A DNA stretch of 64,000 nucleotides from Mermis nigrescens (lineage: Eukaryota; Nematoda; Enoplea; Mermithida; Mermithidae), in contig JAVLUZ010000822.1 in assembly GCA_036768485.1 (NCBI GenBank), positions 245,557 to 309,556 of the forward strand. Reading direction: 5' to 3'. The notes under the pieces are model-generated. The model was not told the origin of the DNA. It ran no database searches and saw only the letters and a list, made by a program, of their open reading frames with translations. The number at the start of each line of letters is the position of its first letter. Position 1 is the first letter of the stretch. This document shows positions 13,097-25,000 of the stretch, piece by piece. The position numbers and the translations under genes were made by a program.

Positions 13097-13936
13097 TAGA
13101 GCTGTGCCGGACCAGGCTTCGGCCCCGCCCCGGGGCCGGATCCGGGGCCAGGGCCAATGTTAGAGTCGATTATAATGTAGAAACTTGATAATGTTTTGGG
13201 CAGATTTACCTTCTAACTCAATTTCAAGCAAACCACAGATCTTGCTAATTCAAATCTTTATTTCACTATGTCAGATTGGTGCAAACTTCTAGTTAACAAT
13301 CAAATTGACATGTTTTAAATTGCAATTCATATAGACGAGCATTTCCAGCTTGCTTGGTAGCAGACAGCTACGTCTATCAGAACAAATAGAATTATAAGCC
13401 TAAAAAAAGTGCAAAGTAAAGCACATTGAGAAACGCATCCAAGTCAGAGGAGTTAAATCCATACATGGGCAGCTCAAAAATTCTAGAGGGTCCAAAATTT
13501 TTCAAAGTCAACAAGTGCCTGATAATATATGGTAGAGCGAAAAAAACACAGTTTTCTCAAGTGTTTCTCAATGAGAGCTATTCATTAGCATCAAAAAATG
13601 CAGAAAAACTGAAAAAATTCTGAAAATTAAATTCTGGGGGGTCTAGCGGATTTTTTTGGGGGGGGAGAATAAGAATTCTGGGGGTCTAGATCCCCAATGC
13701 CCATGTTCTGTTATATCTTGTAATCCCAACAAATATTAACGCTTGACGTGCATATCTACAAGCAAGAATATATGCATAGGTACATATAATGGGGTAGGGC
13801 AGGGTCGTACTATAGGCATGGTAAAGCACGCTATTATTGGCCCCGGCCAGGCTCCCGGCCCCGGCCTCGGCCCCGGCCTCGGCACTGGGGCCTAGGCCCC
13901 GGCCCCGGCAAAAAAGGCGGCCCCGGCACTGCTCTA
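13097..13936. mobile_element. Non-autonomous hAT element with CCGGCCCC-rich ends
   Basis: The ends are TAGAGCTGTGCCGG (13097) and CCGGCACTGCTCTA (ending 13936). The flanking octamers CTTCCGCT and CTTCTGTT are an eroded 8-bp duplication. Subterminal DNA consists of GGCCCCGG-type repeats. A second copy of the right half lies at 34898-35464. No protein is recognised inside. Confidence 0.75.
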
Positions 13937-14380
13937 CTTCTGTTGTAAATCATTCATTCATTCATTTATTTATTCACTTAATATCACGAAGTGCAGAAAT
14001 ACATAGCTTTACACACCGTCTAATTGTTTTTATCAGTTTCATAGACGTTTGCAAAGCGCCTGTATACATTTTTTTGATATATTTCAAAACGTAGAGATTT
14101 GCTTGCTACTGAAGTACATACAATTAGTAATAAAGTATTATTTATTTTTTCAAAAGACATTGCAAACAGGGCTCTTTTCAAAAATTTTTGATCATGTAAG
14201 TGCAACTGAAAATTGGCGGTCACTGTTTTAAGCACAGAAACTGTTTTTCCGAATAATGAAGATAACAGGCAAGAGATCAGAATAAAATATTTGGGTGAAC
14301 CAAGGTAAATTGGCCTGAACATGCTTGATATGCATGTGTACATACAATTGTAGATCTGCTGTACAACCTTTCCTGCAAAA
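13937..14380. other. Interior of the outer hAT, no gene recognised
   Basis: AT-rich sequence with a short CATT run near 13950-13970. No coding similarity was seen in any frame. Confidence 0.4.
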
Positions 14381-14764
14381 TATGAGCCAGGAGAATTTTC
14401 AGGAGAATCAAAATATTTTCAGGAGAATTGCAGGAGAATTTTTCCCCAATTTTTCCTCTGTGCAGGAGAATCTGAATTTTGGGACCTGGCAACACTGCTC
14501 TATGCGCCCGTTGCAAATGTAGCTGTACACATTATCATTTTTTCGAACTTCTCTATTGTTGATAGGCTTAGGCTTAGTTTTACGTGGGTGGTAATACTCC
14601 CGCTTAGGCCAGTTTCTGTTCCTGCTTAGGTCGGTATCGCGGCACTTACAATACAATACAATACATACAAATATTTTATTTTCGTTGCACAAAAAAGAAT
14701 TGTGCGATGGAAGCGCCTCCAAATTTTTTCTAACTTTTTCAACATTGAGGTAAAGGGTGAAGAC

Positions 14765-16171
14765 CAGGGATGGAAAAAACCCAGATTTGAGAATTTCGAA
14801 TTTTGGGTTTTTGGGTTTTTTGTGGGTTTTTTGGGTTTTTTTTTGGGTTTTTTAAGGGTTTTTTATGGGTTTTTTTTTATAAAAATTCTAGCTCGAGCTA
14901 TAGATAGTAGCTGAGAATACTTCAACAGCTTCAAGACACAAAACAAAACAAGTAAACAACAACTTTATTCAGCTAATACACAAAATTCAACAACAAAATT
15001 GGGTACTTATTTACTTTAGTCCCTATCAATTTTTTTCTATCTTTTTTAACGTTAGGGTATATACAGGGTGAATTTTTTTCCATCTTTTTTTAACACAGGG
15101 TTCTCACACGAGTTTTCCTGAGACAGAAAATAACTTTCAGGTGACAGGTTTTGACCCTCCGACCTATCGTTCTACAGCGCAACATGTTACCAATCGGCTA
15201 AGCTACCTTCTCGTAAGAAATAAAAACGAAGTAATGAGGGAATGGTTCTTAACATCTATACATCGACCACATTGACCTAAGCATCTATACATCGACCTAA
15301 GCATCTATACATCGACCTAAGCATCTATACATTGACCTAAGCGGAGCGACCTCGACCTAAGCAGCTTTAAAACACCTTTTTAGATATACTAAGCCTAAGC
15401 CTAAGTATATTGGAAGCAAAAACTTACATTTTCCGAATCTTATCGAGTAAATTATTGCAAAAGTTGATTATGAATCTGAAAAGAATGAAAAAAATGAAAA
15501 AAAATTTAAAAAAATAAAAGAATAAAAAAAAATTTAAAAAAAAATTTAAAAAAAAAGTGAAGAAAATGAAGGATTATATCATATGATAGATATATCATAA
15601 TGGTGTAATGCTGTATATATATATATATATACCATAATGTTAAAAAAGATAGAAAAAATTTGATAGGGACTAAAGTAAACAAGTGCCCAAAATTGGTCAT
15701 TCACAAGCGCAATCCATGCTGTGTGAACAGAATGAAAAATTGGGCAGAGCAATTTTTAAATGCATAATATTGAAATTTCTTCATAAATTCTGCTCTGCTT
15801 CAAGAAAAAAAAAACAAAAAAAAATTTGCCATATTAGTAGAAAAATCCATGCCACATTGCCACATAGCCTTTATTGATCGGCTTTTCTCATTTGAAAAGT
15901 ATATACTATAGGAGGAAAACAGCAACAGGAAGGAGGAGAGGATGAGAATGGATGGACACTTAACCTCGTGCATCGCAAGCAATTGTAAAAGGAACAACCA
16001 TGATACAAAAAAACATTGACAATACATAGTATTTAATTCCATTACAAATAAATTCTTAACCTGTGGATAAAAAACCCAAAAAACCCAAAAGCCAACAATT
16101 TCTTGCACCCAAAAAAACCCACAAAAAACCCAAAAAACCCAAGTTCGAAAAACCCAGCCTTGCCAACCCTG
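14765..16171. mobile_element. hAT-type element with GGGTTTTTT ends, split by a nested insertion
   Basis: The left end is CAGGGATGGAAAAAACCCAG and the right end is CTGGGTTTTT-type DNA read in reverse, closing in CCAACCCTG (16171). Flanking octamers GTGAAGAC and GTAGAGAC differ at two positions. Multiple GGGTTTTTT repeats lie inside the left end and AAACCCAAA repeats inside the right. It is related to, but diverged from, the element at 11119. It is interrupted by the TIR element at 15001-15688. Confidence 0.78.
15001..15688. mobile_element. Nested TIR element (688 bp) with about 60-bp inverted repeats
   Basis: GGGTACTTATTTACTTTAGT at the left is matched in reverse complement at the right (…ACTTAAAG-type end, GTGCCC at 15688), and pairing continues for about 60 bp through CCCTATCAA and CTATCTTTTTTAAC. 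AAAATT flanks both sides (14995-15000 and 15689-15694). The interior has a short tandem array of CATCTATACATCGACCTAAG (15252-15360) and a (TA)n run (15613-15632). Confidence 0.75.
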
Positions 16172-16604
16172 GTAGAGACGATGTTGTAAATGTGCCGACA
16201 TGTTGTTGATGTCTTGTTACACAGCCTCTGTTGTCTATCATGCAGTAAAGCTTGTGCCCATTGTCGACGAAAAGATTTACCTAAAAAACTACGATTGTTT
16301 CCGATTGCAGGGCAACATACAACTGTATTTGGGCTGGGGTGGTGATAGGGGAATTCTCCCCCCCTAAAAAAATTTTGAATTTTTTGAAATGGGGCTATGC
16401 GGTTGCGTAAGCTGTTCTGCAACGATTTTTTTGAGAATTTGGCTTTTATCTTAGCTTAGTAGCAACACAGAGCTACAAAGCGTTTGCCACCATGAGAAGA
16501 TTATCTGCAAGTATTTCTAGTCAATACTAATTAAAAAGTATGCAGAAAATTTGTGCGCTTTGTACAGATTGCTTTTTTAAAAACTTCTTAGCATGATAAG
16601 ACAA
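16172..16604. other. No feature recognised
   Basis: Unassigned AT-rich DNA with a short C-run near 16350. No supported ORF or repeat end. Confidence 0.4.
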
Positions 16605-16862
16605 GGGCTGTAATTGTTTGCAGTCAACTGCAGGTAATATAGCACTTAACGTAAAATTATATGCAGTCAAAAACCAGCGGCCTAGACTGCAGGCAATATG
16701 GCACACAATGTAAAATTATATGCAGTCAAAAACCAGTGGCCTAGACTGCAGGTAATATAGCACACAATGTGATATATGCAGTCAAGTTGAGTGCTTATTG
16801 ATATGGAAAGCTGGCACTTCGCTCGCATTTTAACCTGTAGTAGATGGGTTTAGAAGACACTT

Positions 16863-17413
16863 TGGCATTGGTGTAGCTGGTTCACATATGTATTAAGATA
16901 GCTACGTTATAGGTACGTATACAGCAAGTAGTATCCGGTGAAAGCTGCCACCTAACTGGTTTGATTTGAGTCAAGTCGAAAACAAATAAGGCAGTCATCA
17001 GATTTTTCCAGTAGATTCATGTGACTGACCAAAATGTTAGAGCCAGCGTTTAAAATAAGCCTAAGTAATGGGATGCAACTCGCGTCGCTCGCTTTGCTCG
17101 CTCCGCTCGTCGCATCCCATTACTCAGGCTTATTTTAAACGCTGGCACCAACATTTTGGTCAGTCCATGATACTAAGCCTAAGCCTAATCAGCTGGTAAA
17201 CCAGCAAAACATCACAAATACCTTGCAATCTTTATCGAAATTAACCAGCGTTAGTCGATTGGTTATGGTTCTGGACTTTAGAGCAAGGGGTCCACATTTC
17301 GAATCCGACTGCCAGCAACTTTCTTTCGTTTCCTCAGATGCTATCGACCGCACACATATGCCCTTATAATATGACTATGTTAATACATATGTGAACCAGC
17401 TACACGAATGCCA
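16863..17413. mobile_element. TIR element nested in the left foldback arm
   Basis: TGGCATTGGTGTAGCTGGTT and its inverted partner (…ACCAGCTACACGAATGCC, about 17412) bound it. Flanks AGACACTT and AGGCACTT resemble an 8-bp duplication with one change. The uninterrupted sequence is visible in the other arm near 18165-18195. It contains the hairpin at 17024-17164. Confidence 0.65.
17024..17164. repeat. 141-bp near-perfect hairpin
   Basis: ACTGACCAAAATGTT…GCGTTTAAAATAAGCC…GTAATGGGATGC pairs with its inverted copy ending AACATTTTGGTCAGT. The loop region is CG-rich with GCTCGC/GCGTCG repeats. Few mismatches are present, so it is either young or maintained. Confidence 0.8.
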
Positions 17414-17777
17414 GGCACTTTTATTTGAGATGATCTGGCAGATTTGCTTCCTCAATAGGGAAAGTTTTTTTGCGCTGCATGGGTAGCAGCTTCAATAGCT
17501 GCCCAGTCACCCATTAGCGCATTTTGATGGGCCAGTGTAAGCTCTGGTTCTGCATGATACATAAAGAGTAGCTGTTGCTGTTCTTGTCCTCATTCTGGGG
17601 GAATTGTTTTATTTTAGTGGAAATAAAATGCTTCAAAGTTTATTCGACAATGTGAAACAAGGATTTCAAAAAGCATTCGGGAATGTTTCGGAATAGTCTT
17701 CGAAGCATCAAGGGACTGTGACTGAGCGGGGTTACCAATGTTTTAGGCTTAGGCTTAGTTATGTGCATTCACATTGA

Positions 17778-17889
17778 TGCCAGCGCATGGGCTAAGCCTG
17801 AGATAAATGGAGCGAAAATTGCGGAGCGAGCGAAGCGAGCAGAGCAATTTTCGCTCCATTTATGCCTTAGGCTTAGCCTATGTCTGGCA
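17778..17889. repeat. 112-bp hairpin in the foldback spacer
   Basis: The TGCCAG…GGCTAAGCCT…ATAAATGGAGCGAAAATTGC stem pairs with its inverted copy ending CTGGCA. The loop GAGCGAGCGAAGCGAGCAGA is like that of the hairpin at 17024, although the stems are unrelated. Confidence 0.8.
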
Positions 17890-18339
17890 CCAATCTGAAT
17901 CCGCAAGCAATTGCTGTCGCCACACACAATTTTTTCCAGTATCATATGTATATCTGCTGTATAATTTTATTTCCACTGAAGTAAAACCATTCCCCAGAAT
18001 GAAGACAAGAACAGCAACAGCTAAGCAATATCTATCATGCAGGACCAGAGCTTATGCTGGCCCATCAAAATGCGCTAATGGGTGGATGGGCAGCTATCGA
18101 AGCTGCTACCCATGCAGCGCAAAAAAGATTCCCTATTGAGGAAGCAAATCTGCCAGACCATCTCAAATGAAAGTGCCTTCTAAAACCATCTAATACAGGT
18201 TGAAAGGCGAGCAAAGCGCCAGCTTCCCATATCAATAAACATTGAACTTGACTGCATATAATATCACATTGTGTGCTATATTACCTGCAGTCTAGGCCGC
18301 TGGTTTTTGACTGCATATAATTTTACAATGTGTGCCATA

Positions 18340-18779
18340 CACGGTTTTTTTTGGTATTCGGCAAAGATTTTTCGCGATGTACAAAGACTTTTGGGGACCG
18401 TCTTTGTACATGTACAAAGATGTTTTTGGAAGACAAAAACTGCAAAAAAGGTTCGAAATTTGCAAAAAGCTTCGTCGGAATGAGCAATTGTGTGTTCTAT
18501 ATAGCTTTATAATTTCAGAAATTGCATTTTGAAAGGAAAAATGCCAAATTTTTAGGCGCTTCGCGCCGTTTTGAGACGATTATTACTGATTTTTGCCCTA
18601 AGAAACCTAGAAATTGCTAAAATACGTAACCAAAGGTCGTACAACTCTGTTTTTGCCACACTAAAATCGCTACTGTACCATATTATAGTAACCAAAAATT
18701 TGTGTGTACGAAATGTACAAAGACTTTTAGGGACCATCTTTGTACATGTACAAATGGACCTTGTACAAAAAAAACACTG
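18340..18779. mobile_element. GTACAAAG-family hAT MITE (440 bp)
   Basis: The ends are CACGGTTTTTTTT (a decayed CAGTGTTTTTT) and AAAAACACTG. The flanks GTGCCATA and ATGCCATA form an 8-bp duplication with one change. Several GTACAAAG/CTTTGTAC palindromic words lie inside each end and the palindrome GGCGCTTCGCGCC sits at 18555-18567. Other copies: 20273, 36921, 47177, 50408, 59957 and 63151 onward. Confidence 0.85.
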
Positions 18780-19051
18780 ATGCCATATTGCCTGCAGTCT
18801 AGGCCTCTGATTTTTGAGTGCATATAATTTTACGTTGTGTGCTATATTACCTGTAGTCTAGGCCGCTGGTTTTTGGCTGCATATAATTTTACATTGTATA
18901 ATATATTACCTGCAGTTGACTGCAAATAATTACTGCCCAAGACAAGACAAGCATACAAAAGATTCGTATCTCATGCGTTCGAAGAATATCTTAGTCATTC
19001 TTGCATGGTAATATCAAAAAATTTCCGCGTTTAGCGTCAGTCTATTTTGTC

Positions 19052-19266
19052 CATACATGTAACGGGGAATTTCCCACCCAAAGTCGGACGTCCCCCATTC
19101 CTCCTAAAACCAGAAAATTTTTGACCCCTTCCCCAATTTTGTGGGAAAAGTGAATTTTCTGGCCGTTTTAAGGGCCGTTTTTGTCAAAAATTGGCGGTCA
19201 TTAACCCCCCACCCCACCCCATTGAAATGGCCGGAACCCCCCAAATCTCTAGCTGTTACATGTATG
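19052..19266. mobile_element. CATACATGTAAC-family MITE
   Basis: CATACATGTAAC at the left and GTTACATGTATG at the right form the termini. The interior has C-rich CCCACCC and CCCCCCA blocks around a 'GGCCGTTTT' core. Copies occur at 23060, 26842, 31866, 48230 and 51760. Confidence 0.7.
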
Positions 19267-20027
19267 ATTTTATCTATCAGCTAATCTTAGGACCAAGATT
19301 CGGATGATTTTTTCGATAATTTTAACGTTAAAATTCAAGATTTCCGTGCTTATTTTGCAAAATTTTTCCGGGCTCTGCCCTGGATTCCGATGGGGCGCTT
19401 GAGTGAGCCACCCCAGAGACCCTCCAGCCCCAGAAGAGGTTTTTCGTTTAATTCTCCTTGATCTAAGATCCTACCCGCGTATTAAAACTTGCAACGTATG
19501 AAGCATTAACTGGGAAATTTTCAGCAAAAAATTTTTTCTTTGCATTTTAATTTTAATCATATTTTAAAAATAAAAAATTTTTAAGTTTTAATAATAATAA
19601 CATTTTTATAATATTCTTTCTTACGAGGATCCTTTAATACAAGTCAAATTTTGCAGACTTGAATTAGGACGCTTGCAGATTTGCCTGTGTATGATGTATC
19701 AAATTATTTGTTATAAATCATGTTTAGAAGCTGATGATTTTTTGTATTTAATCTTAATATTACCCGCAGCATTAATAGATTTAAATTAGTTATACCTGTT
19801 AGTTCATTCTAATTCAGAAAAGTTTAATTTCTTTTACAAATATATCGCGAATTGGGGGTTATATAGTCCTCTATTTTTAGTCAAAAATGGCGAAAAAAGT
19901 ACCTCAAAATGGCTTTAGGAGGTTTTATCAAAGGCGTAAAAAGGCGTGAAAAATCTAAATTTTTGGGGTGATGGGGGACAACGATTAAGTGCTTAAGTAA
20001 GGGGATCCTCCATCCTCTTGTTTTATT
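19267..20027. other. No gene recognised
   Basis: AT-rich DNA with no supported ORF. A stretch near 19850-20010 contains MITE-like words (TAGTCAAAAATGGC, GATGGGGGACA) without definable ends. Confidence 0.35.
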
Positions 20028-20272
20028 ATACGTACTAGTGATGCACCGGTACCTCATTTCAGCCGGTACCGGTACTGCAATCGGTACCCTGGTACTGGCA
20101 GTGCTGGTACCGGTACCGGTACCGGTACCAATATGTATGTTATGTAATGTGTATTGTGTACTTATATACTAGCGTTTCATCTGATGTGTTTGGTCTGGAT
20201 ATTGCTCCTAGAAACGGTTTAAATACTTTTTACTGCTATGTTACTTAAAATCGGTTTTTTACAGCACCTCAC

Positions 20273-20651
20273 CAGTGTTTTTTTTGTACAAGATCCGTTT
20301 GTACATGTACAAAGATGGTCCCCAAAAGTCTTTGTGCATTTTGTACACGAAAAATTTTGTGTACTATGTAGTACAGTAGCAATTTTAATGTGGTTAAACA
20401 GGGTTCTTGATCCTTGGTAGTGTATTCTAGCTAATTTCTGGGACATTTTCCTTTCGAAATGCAATTTCTGCCATTATAAAAATATATAGAAGATCAATTA
20501 CTTTTTTCGGCGCGGAGCGCCGAAAACTTGTGAATTTCAGACTTTTTTTTTGCAATTTTTGTCATCCAAAAAATTTGTACATGTACAAACACGGCCCCTA
20601 AAAGTCTTTTGTACACCGGGAAAAATCTTTGCCGATTACACAAAAACACTG
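20273..20651. mobile_element. GTACAAAG-family hAT MITE
   Basis: The ends are CAGTGTTTTTTTTGTAC and AAAAACACTG. Flanking octamers share only their first five bases (CACCT). The internal palindrome is GGCGCGGAGCGCC near 20510. It is in the opposite orientation to the copy at 18340. Confidence 0.8.
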
Positions 20652-20740
20652 CACCTTTTTATTATATTAATTCAAAGGGTGGTGGTCACTTTTTATTATG
20701 TCGGTAAATGAAAGAAAAGTCGTCATAGCTCTGGGAATTC

Positions 20741-20861
20741 TATAAGATAGATGATAAGGATGAATCAACGGTATGTAATTGTTGTGGAAAGTCAATTAGC
20801 AGAGGAGGCAAAAATAGCAGCGGTTTTAGCTTGGATGGAATGAAAAAGCATTTTGTCTACT
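20741..20861 (+). pseudogene. BED-type zinc-finger fragment of a hAT transposase
   Basis: The reading YKIDDKDESTVCNCCGKSIS, followed by RGGKN and MKKHF, has the Cys-x2-Cys…His spacing and SRGGKN signature of the BED finger at the N-terminus of hAT transposases. No continuation into a catalytic core is visible before the TIR, so it is a remnant. Confidence 0.65.
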
Positions 20862-21189
20862 CCATTCAACCAAATTTTGCCGGAAAATTTGGAAATGCTC
20901 GTGTTTTTGTCCAAAACATTACGAACTTTTTGATTAGGATTGTTGAAATAAGTGAAATAAATGATAAAATGAATTTTACAAAGAAATACTTCTTTATTAT
21001 TGCTTTGTTATTTGCTACAGAGTGTGCTTTATTCTGAAACAGTTTCTCCTTCAGTTTAAGCTCAAAAAATTAAATCAATAAAAGTAGTACCGGCCGGTAC
21101 TAGAGTGGTACCGGCACCGGTACTGGTACCCTGGTACCGACACCGGTATCGTTACCGGTACCGGTATCCGGTGCATCGCTAGTACGTAC

Positions 21190-22013
21190 GAGTATAAACG
21201 TCTTATGTTGCATGTAAACTTTTTCTCAGGGGACGTGCGAGTGCAAGATATTTCGTATACTACGCCGCTGAGTCGCACTAAAACACGTGCTTTGTATTTG
21301 ACATTGCGGCATTGCGATTTGACATTGTAGTACTGTCATTTGTTATTCTAATAAATGTTTCGCCTGCTAAAGAGGCAGCTATTTATAGCGTGCATACCTG
21401 CCTAAATATCATCTTGATAATGACAGATTGATTAACAGCGATTTTTGTGTCCTCACAACACAAGTCTTATCACAATGTTTGCTGGATTTTTTCGAGTGTA
21501 ACGAAAGAGGATTCTGACCTGGCAGTGTACGACTTTGGTTACTTCTTTGGTGATGGGTGATCTGCAGAAGTGTGAATTAAAAGTAAATTTAGTAGATCCA
21601 TTACATGTGCTTCAAAGTTACTGCAATGCAGAGAAAGGTTATTAAACATTATATTAAGTATTAATGCGTTTTTAAAATAATTTTAAATTCTAAATTTTAG
21701 TTTCTTCCATAAAATATTGCGGGGTTGTCCTGGTTTTTTAACGCTGCGATGGGAGCTCAGGCATCAATGTAAGCTTTGCTTACCCTGAGCCTACCCTGTG
21801 CCCACTGCCTATGCATGTTCTAATTGATATTTATTTTTACTTTACTTCGGATTAGGACCACTGTCAATGTTTTTCGTGTACGGTTTCTCACTTATTTTAT
21901 TTATTTTTCCATGTTTATACTTTTGTGCATCAGGTTTAATATGTATTTACCTAGCTGTATTACTGGTATAACTGAAATCACTTTAAATCTTCCTTAATTT
22001 CACTTTTTCGCAG
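21190..22013. other. Sequence upstream of the first found F-box gene exon
   Basis: No supported exon, promoter or repeat end. The 5' exon(s) of the F-box gene should lie here or further left, but no initiator ATG could be assigned. Confidence 0.3.
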
Positions 22014-25000
22014 GAACCATTACCCAGCGTCACTTTTCAGATTGCGGAAAACTTTATATGCAAAAAATTACCCAAAGAGTTATTGCTTAGGTGAGGAGTA
22101 ATATTTGGCGATTGGCGTACTTGTAATTTAATTTTTATATTTCTCATGCGTCTTAGGGTATTTTCCCGCCTCGATATAGTTAGTCTATGTCGCTGCGCTC
22201 AGGTTTGCAAACAGTGGCATTTATTGGCATTGGATGGAAGCAACTGGCAGCAGGTGGACTTGTTCACTTTTCAAAAGGACGTTAAGGTTAGACTAGAAAT
22301 GCTTAGTTTTCTAAATTAGGCGTGTGGCACACGGGCGAATTTCTGAGTGGGATGTGTGTAGGGTCGGTCGCCTCCCTAACTGGTTGATTGGTTTTATTTT
22401 TATTTTGATACATTTTAAACTGAATTTTAATATGTTACGAATTTCCTGTTAAATTTAAATTGACTAAAAATTTGGTTAAACGAATATTTTTTATATTAAG
22501 CTTAAAAATCATCCTGCTACATCTTGCGTTGTCAATTGCATACATGCACATAGGGGGTGAGGGGGTATTACCCCTCTGAAGGGTCAGCCAGACAGGTATT
22601 GCCCGGCGATTTTGAGCTGATGGACGTCTTTTTTGCCTCATTTTTGAGGTCAAAAGCAGTAAAAACGTCAAAATTTTTCTGGCAAATGCGATATTACCAC
22701 TAAAAAACGTTTATAGGCTATTTTGACCATTTTGATCGTTAAAACAGCAAAAAAATCTTGAACGTTAAATTAACTGTTTTGGATTTTAGGGATTTCATCC
22801 CCTGCCGACCCTGACCTTGTGCACCTATGGTCAATAGCCCCTCTTACTCCGATATCCATATTACTGTTAAGGAAGCATTAGATTAATCTGATCTCATTTG
22901 AGCGATTGCAACTGGTTACATTAATGGATTTATGTGTACAGGGTAACGTAGTGGAAAGTTTAGCGAAGCGCTGTGGTGGTTTTTTGAAGAAGCTAAGCTT
23001 AAGAGGCTGCGAGTGGATTCAAGATGGCGCGGTGGAGTAAATTTTTATAACTGTTATTTATACATGTAACGGCTCGAACGGTTGGGCGAGGGTTTATGGC
23101 CATTTTTAGGGGGAGGTAAATGACCTCCAATTCTTGACCAAAAACGGCCTAAAAATTCATAAAATCGCCAAAAATCAATTTTATTTTAAATGGAAGGGGT
23201 GTCAAAATTTCCTTGCTTTAGGGAATGGGGGCAACCAATTTTGGTGGGAGATCCCCATCCATCCTCCCTGCTACACGTATGTTTATAACACGACACGTGA
23301 TTTATCAACTTATACTTATTTACAGTTTTTGTTACCCGTTTGTTTCTTGTCCTTTTGATTCCTTTCGTCACGTTAATTGAATTTCAGCACATGTGAAGTT
23401 TTATACGCAACACAACTTTTTATTCAGGATATTTGCTAAGAAGTGTAACTTTATTGAAGATCTTAATTTGGAAAGGTGCAAACGACTGACTGATAAGTAA
23501 CTAAACTTACGATATCGCAATTCGGCTACCCAGCATAAATTTGGTATTTTTTCGGACAGGACATGCTCTAGTCTCGGAAACCATTGCAAGCGTGTCAAGT
23601 TTTTGAATTTGGATTGCGTTTCCTTAGTGAGGGATGAAGGCCTCAAAAGCTTAAGGTATCGGCATACATTTCGTAATGCTTCAATTCGAATAAGCGATGA
23701 ATTTTCGGGAGCATTCGGAATTATTCTACCCATTTACTTGAATATCTGCGAATTTTCGAAAGTTCACGATTTCCGCATCCCAGAATTTCGTTACAAACTT
23801 ATACAAGTTTCTTTGCTATAAAGTTTTCTTGGAAGAACGGCAAAAATGAAAACTGATTGGTTTGGTAAGTATAGCGATTTTTACTGCTACAATCGTGTGT
23901 TTTGATTGGAAATTAGGCTTTTTATTTTTCATCCGAAATAAAATTTTCGGTCCGTTCTGCCTAAGTACATATAGAAATTTTCTCCTTTGAAATGCTTGCA
24001 ATGCTATCTATCTATATACATACATATGTATACGTTACCGCTGTATATTATGATATTGTTCGTTATATTATCGAATTCGGAACTAAGCTTCCGTCGAATA
24101 AAGCTTATTAGTAAGCCTTCTTTCAATATAAATTTTAATACATTTCTCGCGTCAATATTTAGGTATTTTGTTAAATGACTTATTAAATCATTTCAACATT
24201 TGCGCAGTAGGTTTGCAGTTAGACCTAAGTGAGGTTGAATAAAACAATCATACGCAGTTGCGAATCTAGGATTTTCCTAAGGGGGGGCGGTATCCAAGCG
24301 TTTCCAAAAACAGTCAAAAATAGGCCCAAAATTTACCCTTAACGCGCGAAATAGCATTTTTTCGGTGTTTCACATTGTGTACTTTTACACAAAATCACTT
24401 TTGACGCAATATTTTTCGTAAAATTTTAAGATGTTCGACAATTTTGTGCAGAAAGTCAATAAATTTCTTTGACTTTAACAAAAAATCTGGCGTGAAGTGC
24501 CGGAAAATTTGTGGAATTAAGGCGGATAGATGTGTTTCTGCTGTTAAAATTGTTTTGAAACTTACATGAACAGAAAATGGCTTTGAGGTCGCCAAGAAAG
24601 TAAATAAATGTCATTAATAGGTATCATCCAGCGCGTAGCGCCGGAAAAATTTGAGAAATTATGGTCACTGACGGCCAAAAATCATTGCAAATTGCATACC
24701 CATTCTTTATCTCGCCAAATATTTTTGGCCAATGAGGGCCGCTGGCTCTCCTTAAATGCGCCCCTGATCATACGTGTACATATTATCGCATACATAGATG
24801 ATTTTAATAGATGTTCTTTTTAGCGAAGGGTGTCCCTTTTTGACAAGATTAAACGTTTCGTGGTGCCATCATATAACCGACGATGGATTGGCGTCCATTG
24901 CCAATAGGTGTCCTGGTTTAACGTCTCTTATATGCAAAGGGTGCTTCCTGATAATTATTTATGTTTCTCGTATTAGACACGGCCAGAAATGCACTTATAG

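Larger units (their letters stand above)
10587..14497. mobile_element. hAT-type transposon, 3.9 kb, with nested insertions
   Basis: The left end is CAGGGTTGCC (10587) and the right end GGCAACACTG (ending 14497), so the TIR is CAGNGTTGCC. A perfect 8-bp target duplication CTCTATGC flanks it (10579-10586 and 14498-14505). Just inside both ends are arrays of CAGGAGAAT (10600-10790 and 14385-14472). Inside lie an independent repeat (10920-13043) with its own hAT, and a further hAT at 13097-13936. No transposase belonging to this outer element was recognised. TIR form and 8-bp duplication are hAT hallmarks. Confidence 0.85.
16605..18938. mobile_element. Large foldback element with long inverted arms
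   Basis: The ends GGGCTGTAATTGTTTGCAG and its right-hand complement (…AATTACTGCCC, 18938) begin arms that pair through most of their length. Each arm has a TGCAGTCAAAAACCAG-type tandem block and then a unique segment containing 'GGGTAGCAGCTTC' and 'CAACAGC'. AAGACAA flanks both ends (16598-16604 and 18939-18945). The left arm is interrupted at 16863-17413 and the right arm at 18340-18779. Without these the arms are about 0.5 kb each around a spacer of about 0.3 kb. No transposase was recognised. Confidence 0.8.
20036..21181. mobile_element. hAT (ZBED-like) transposon remnant with GGTACC arrays
   Basis: The TIRs are TAGTGATGCACCGG (20036) and its inverted partner …CCGGTGCATCGCTA (21181). Flanks ATACGTAC and GTACGTAC match at 7 of 8 positions. 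Immediately inside both ends are runs of the palindrome GGTACC (20046-20128 and 21089-21168). A BED zinc-finger fragment lies inside and a GTACAAAG MITE is inserted at 20273. Confidence 0.88.

Noticed and set aside
15252..15360. Regularly repeated about 20-bp units resembling a CRISPR array
   Set aside because: Units are directly adjacent without unique spacers, lie inside a TIR element, and the DNA is eukaryotic.
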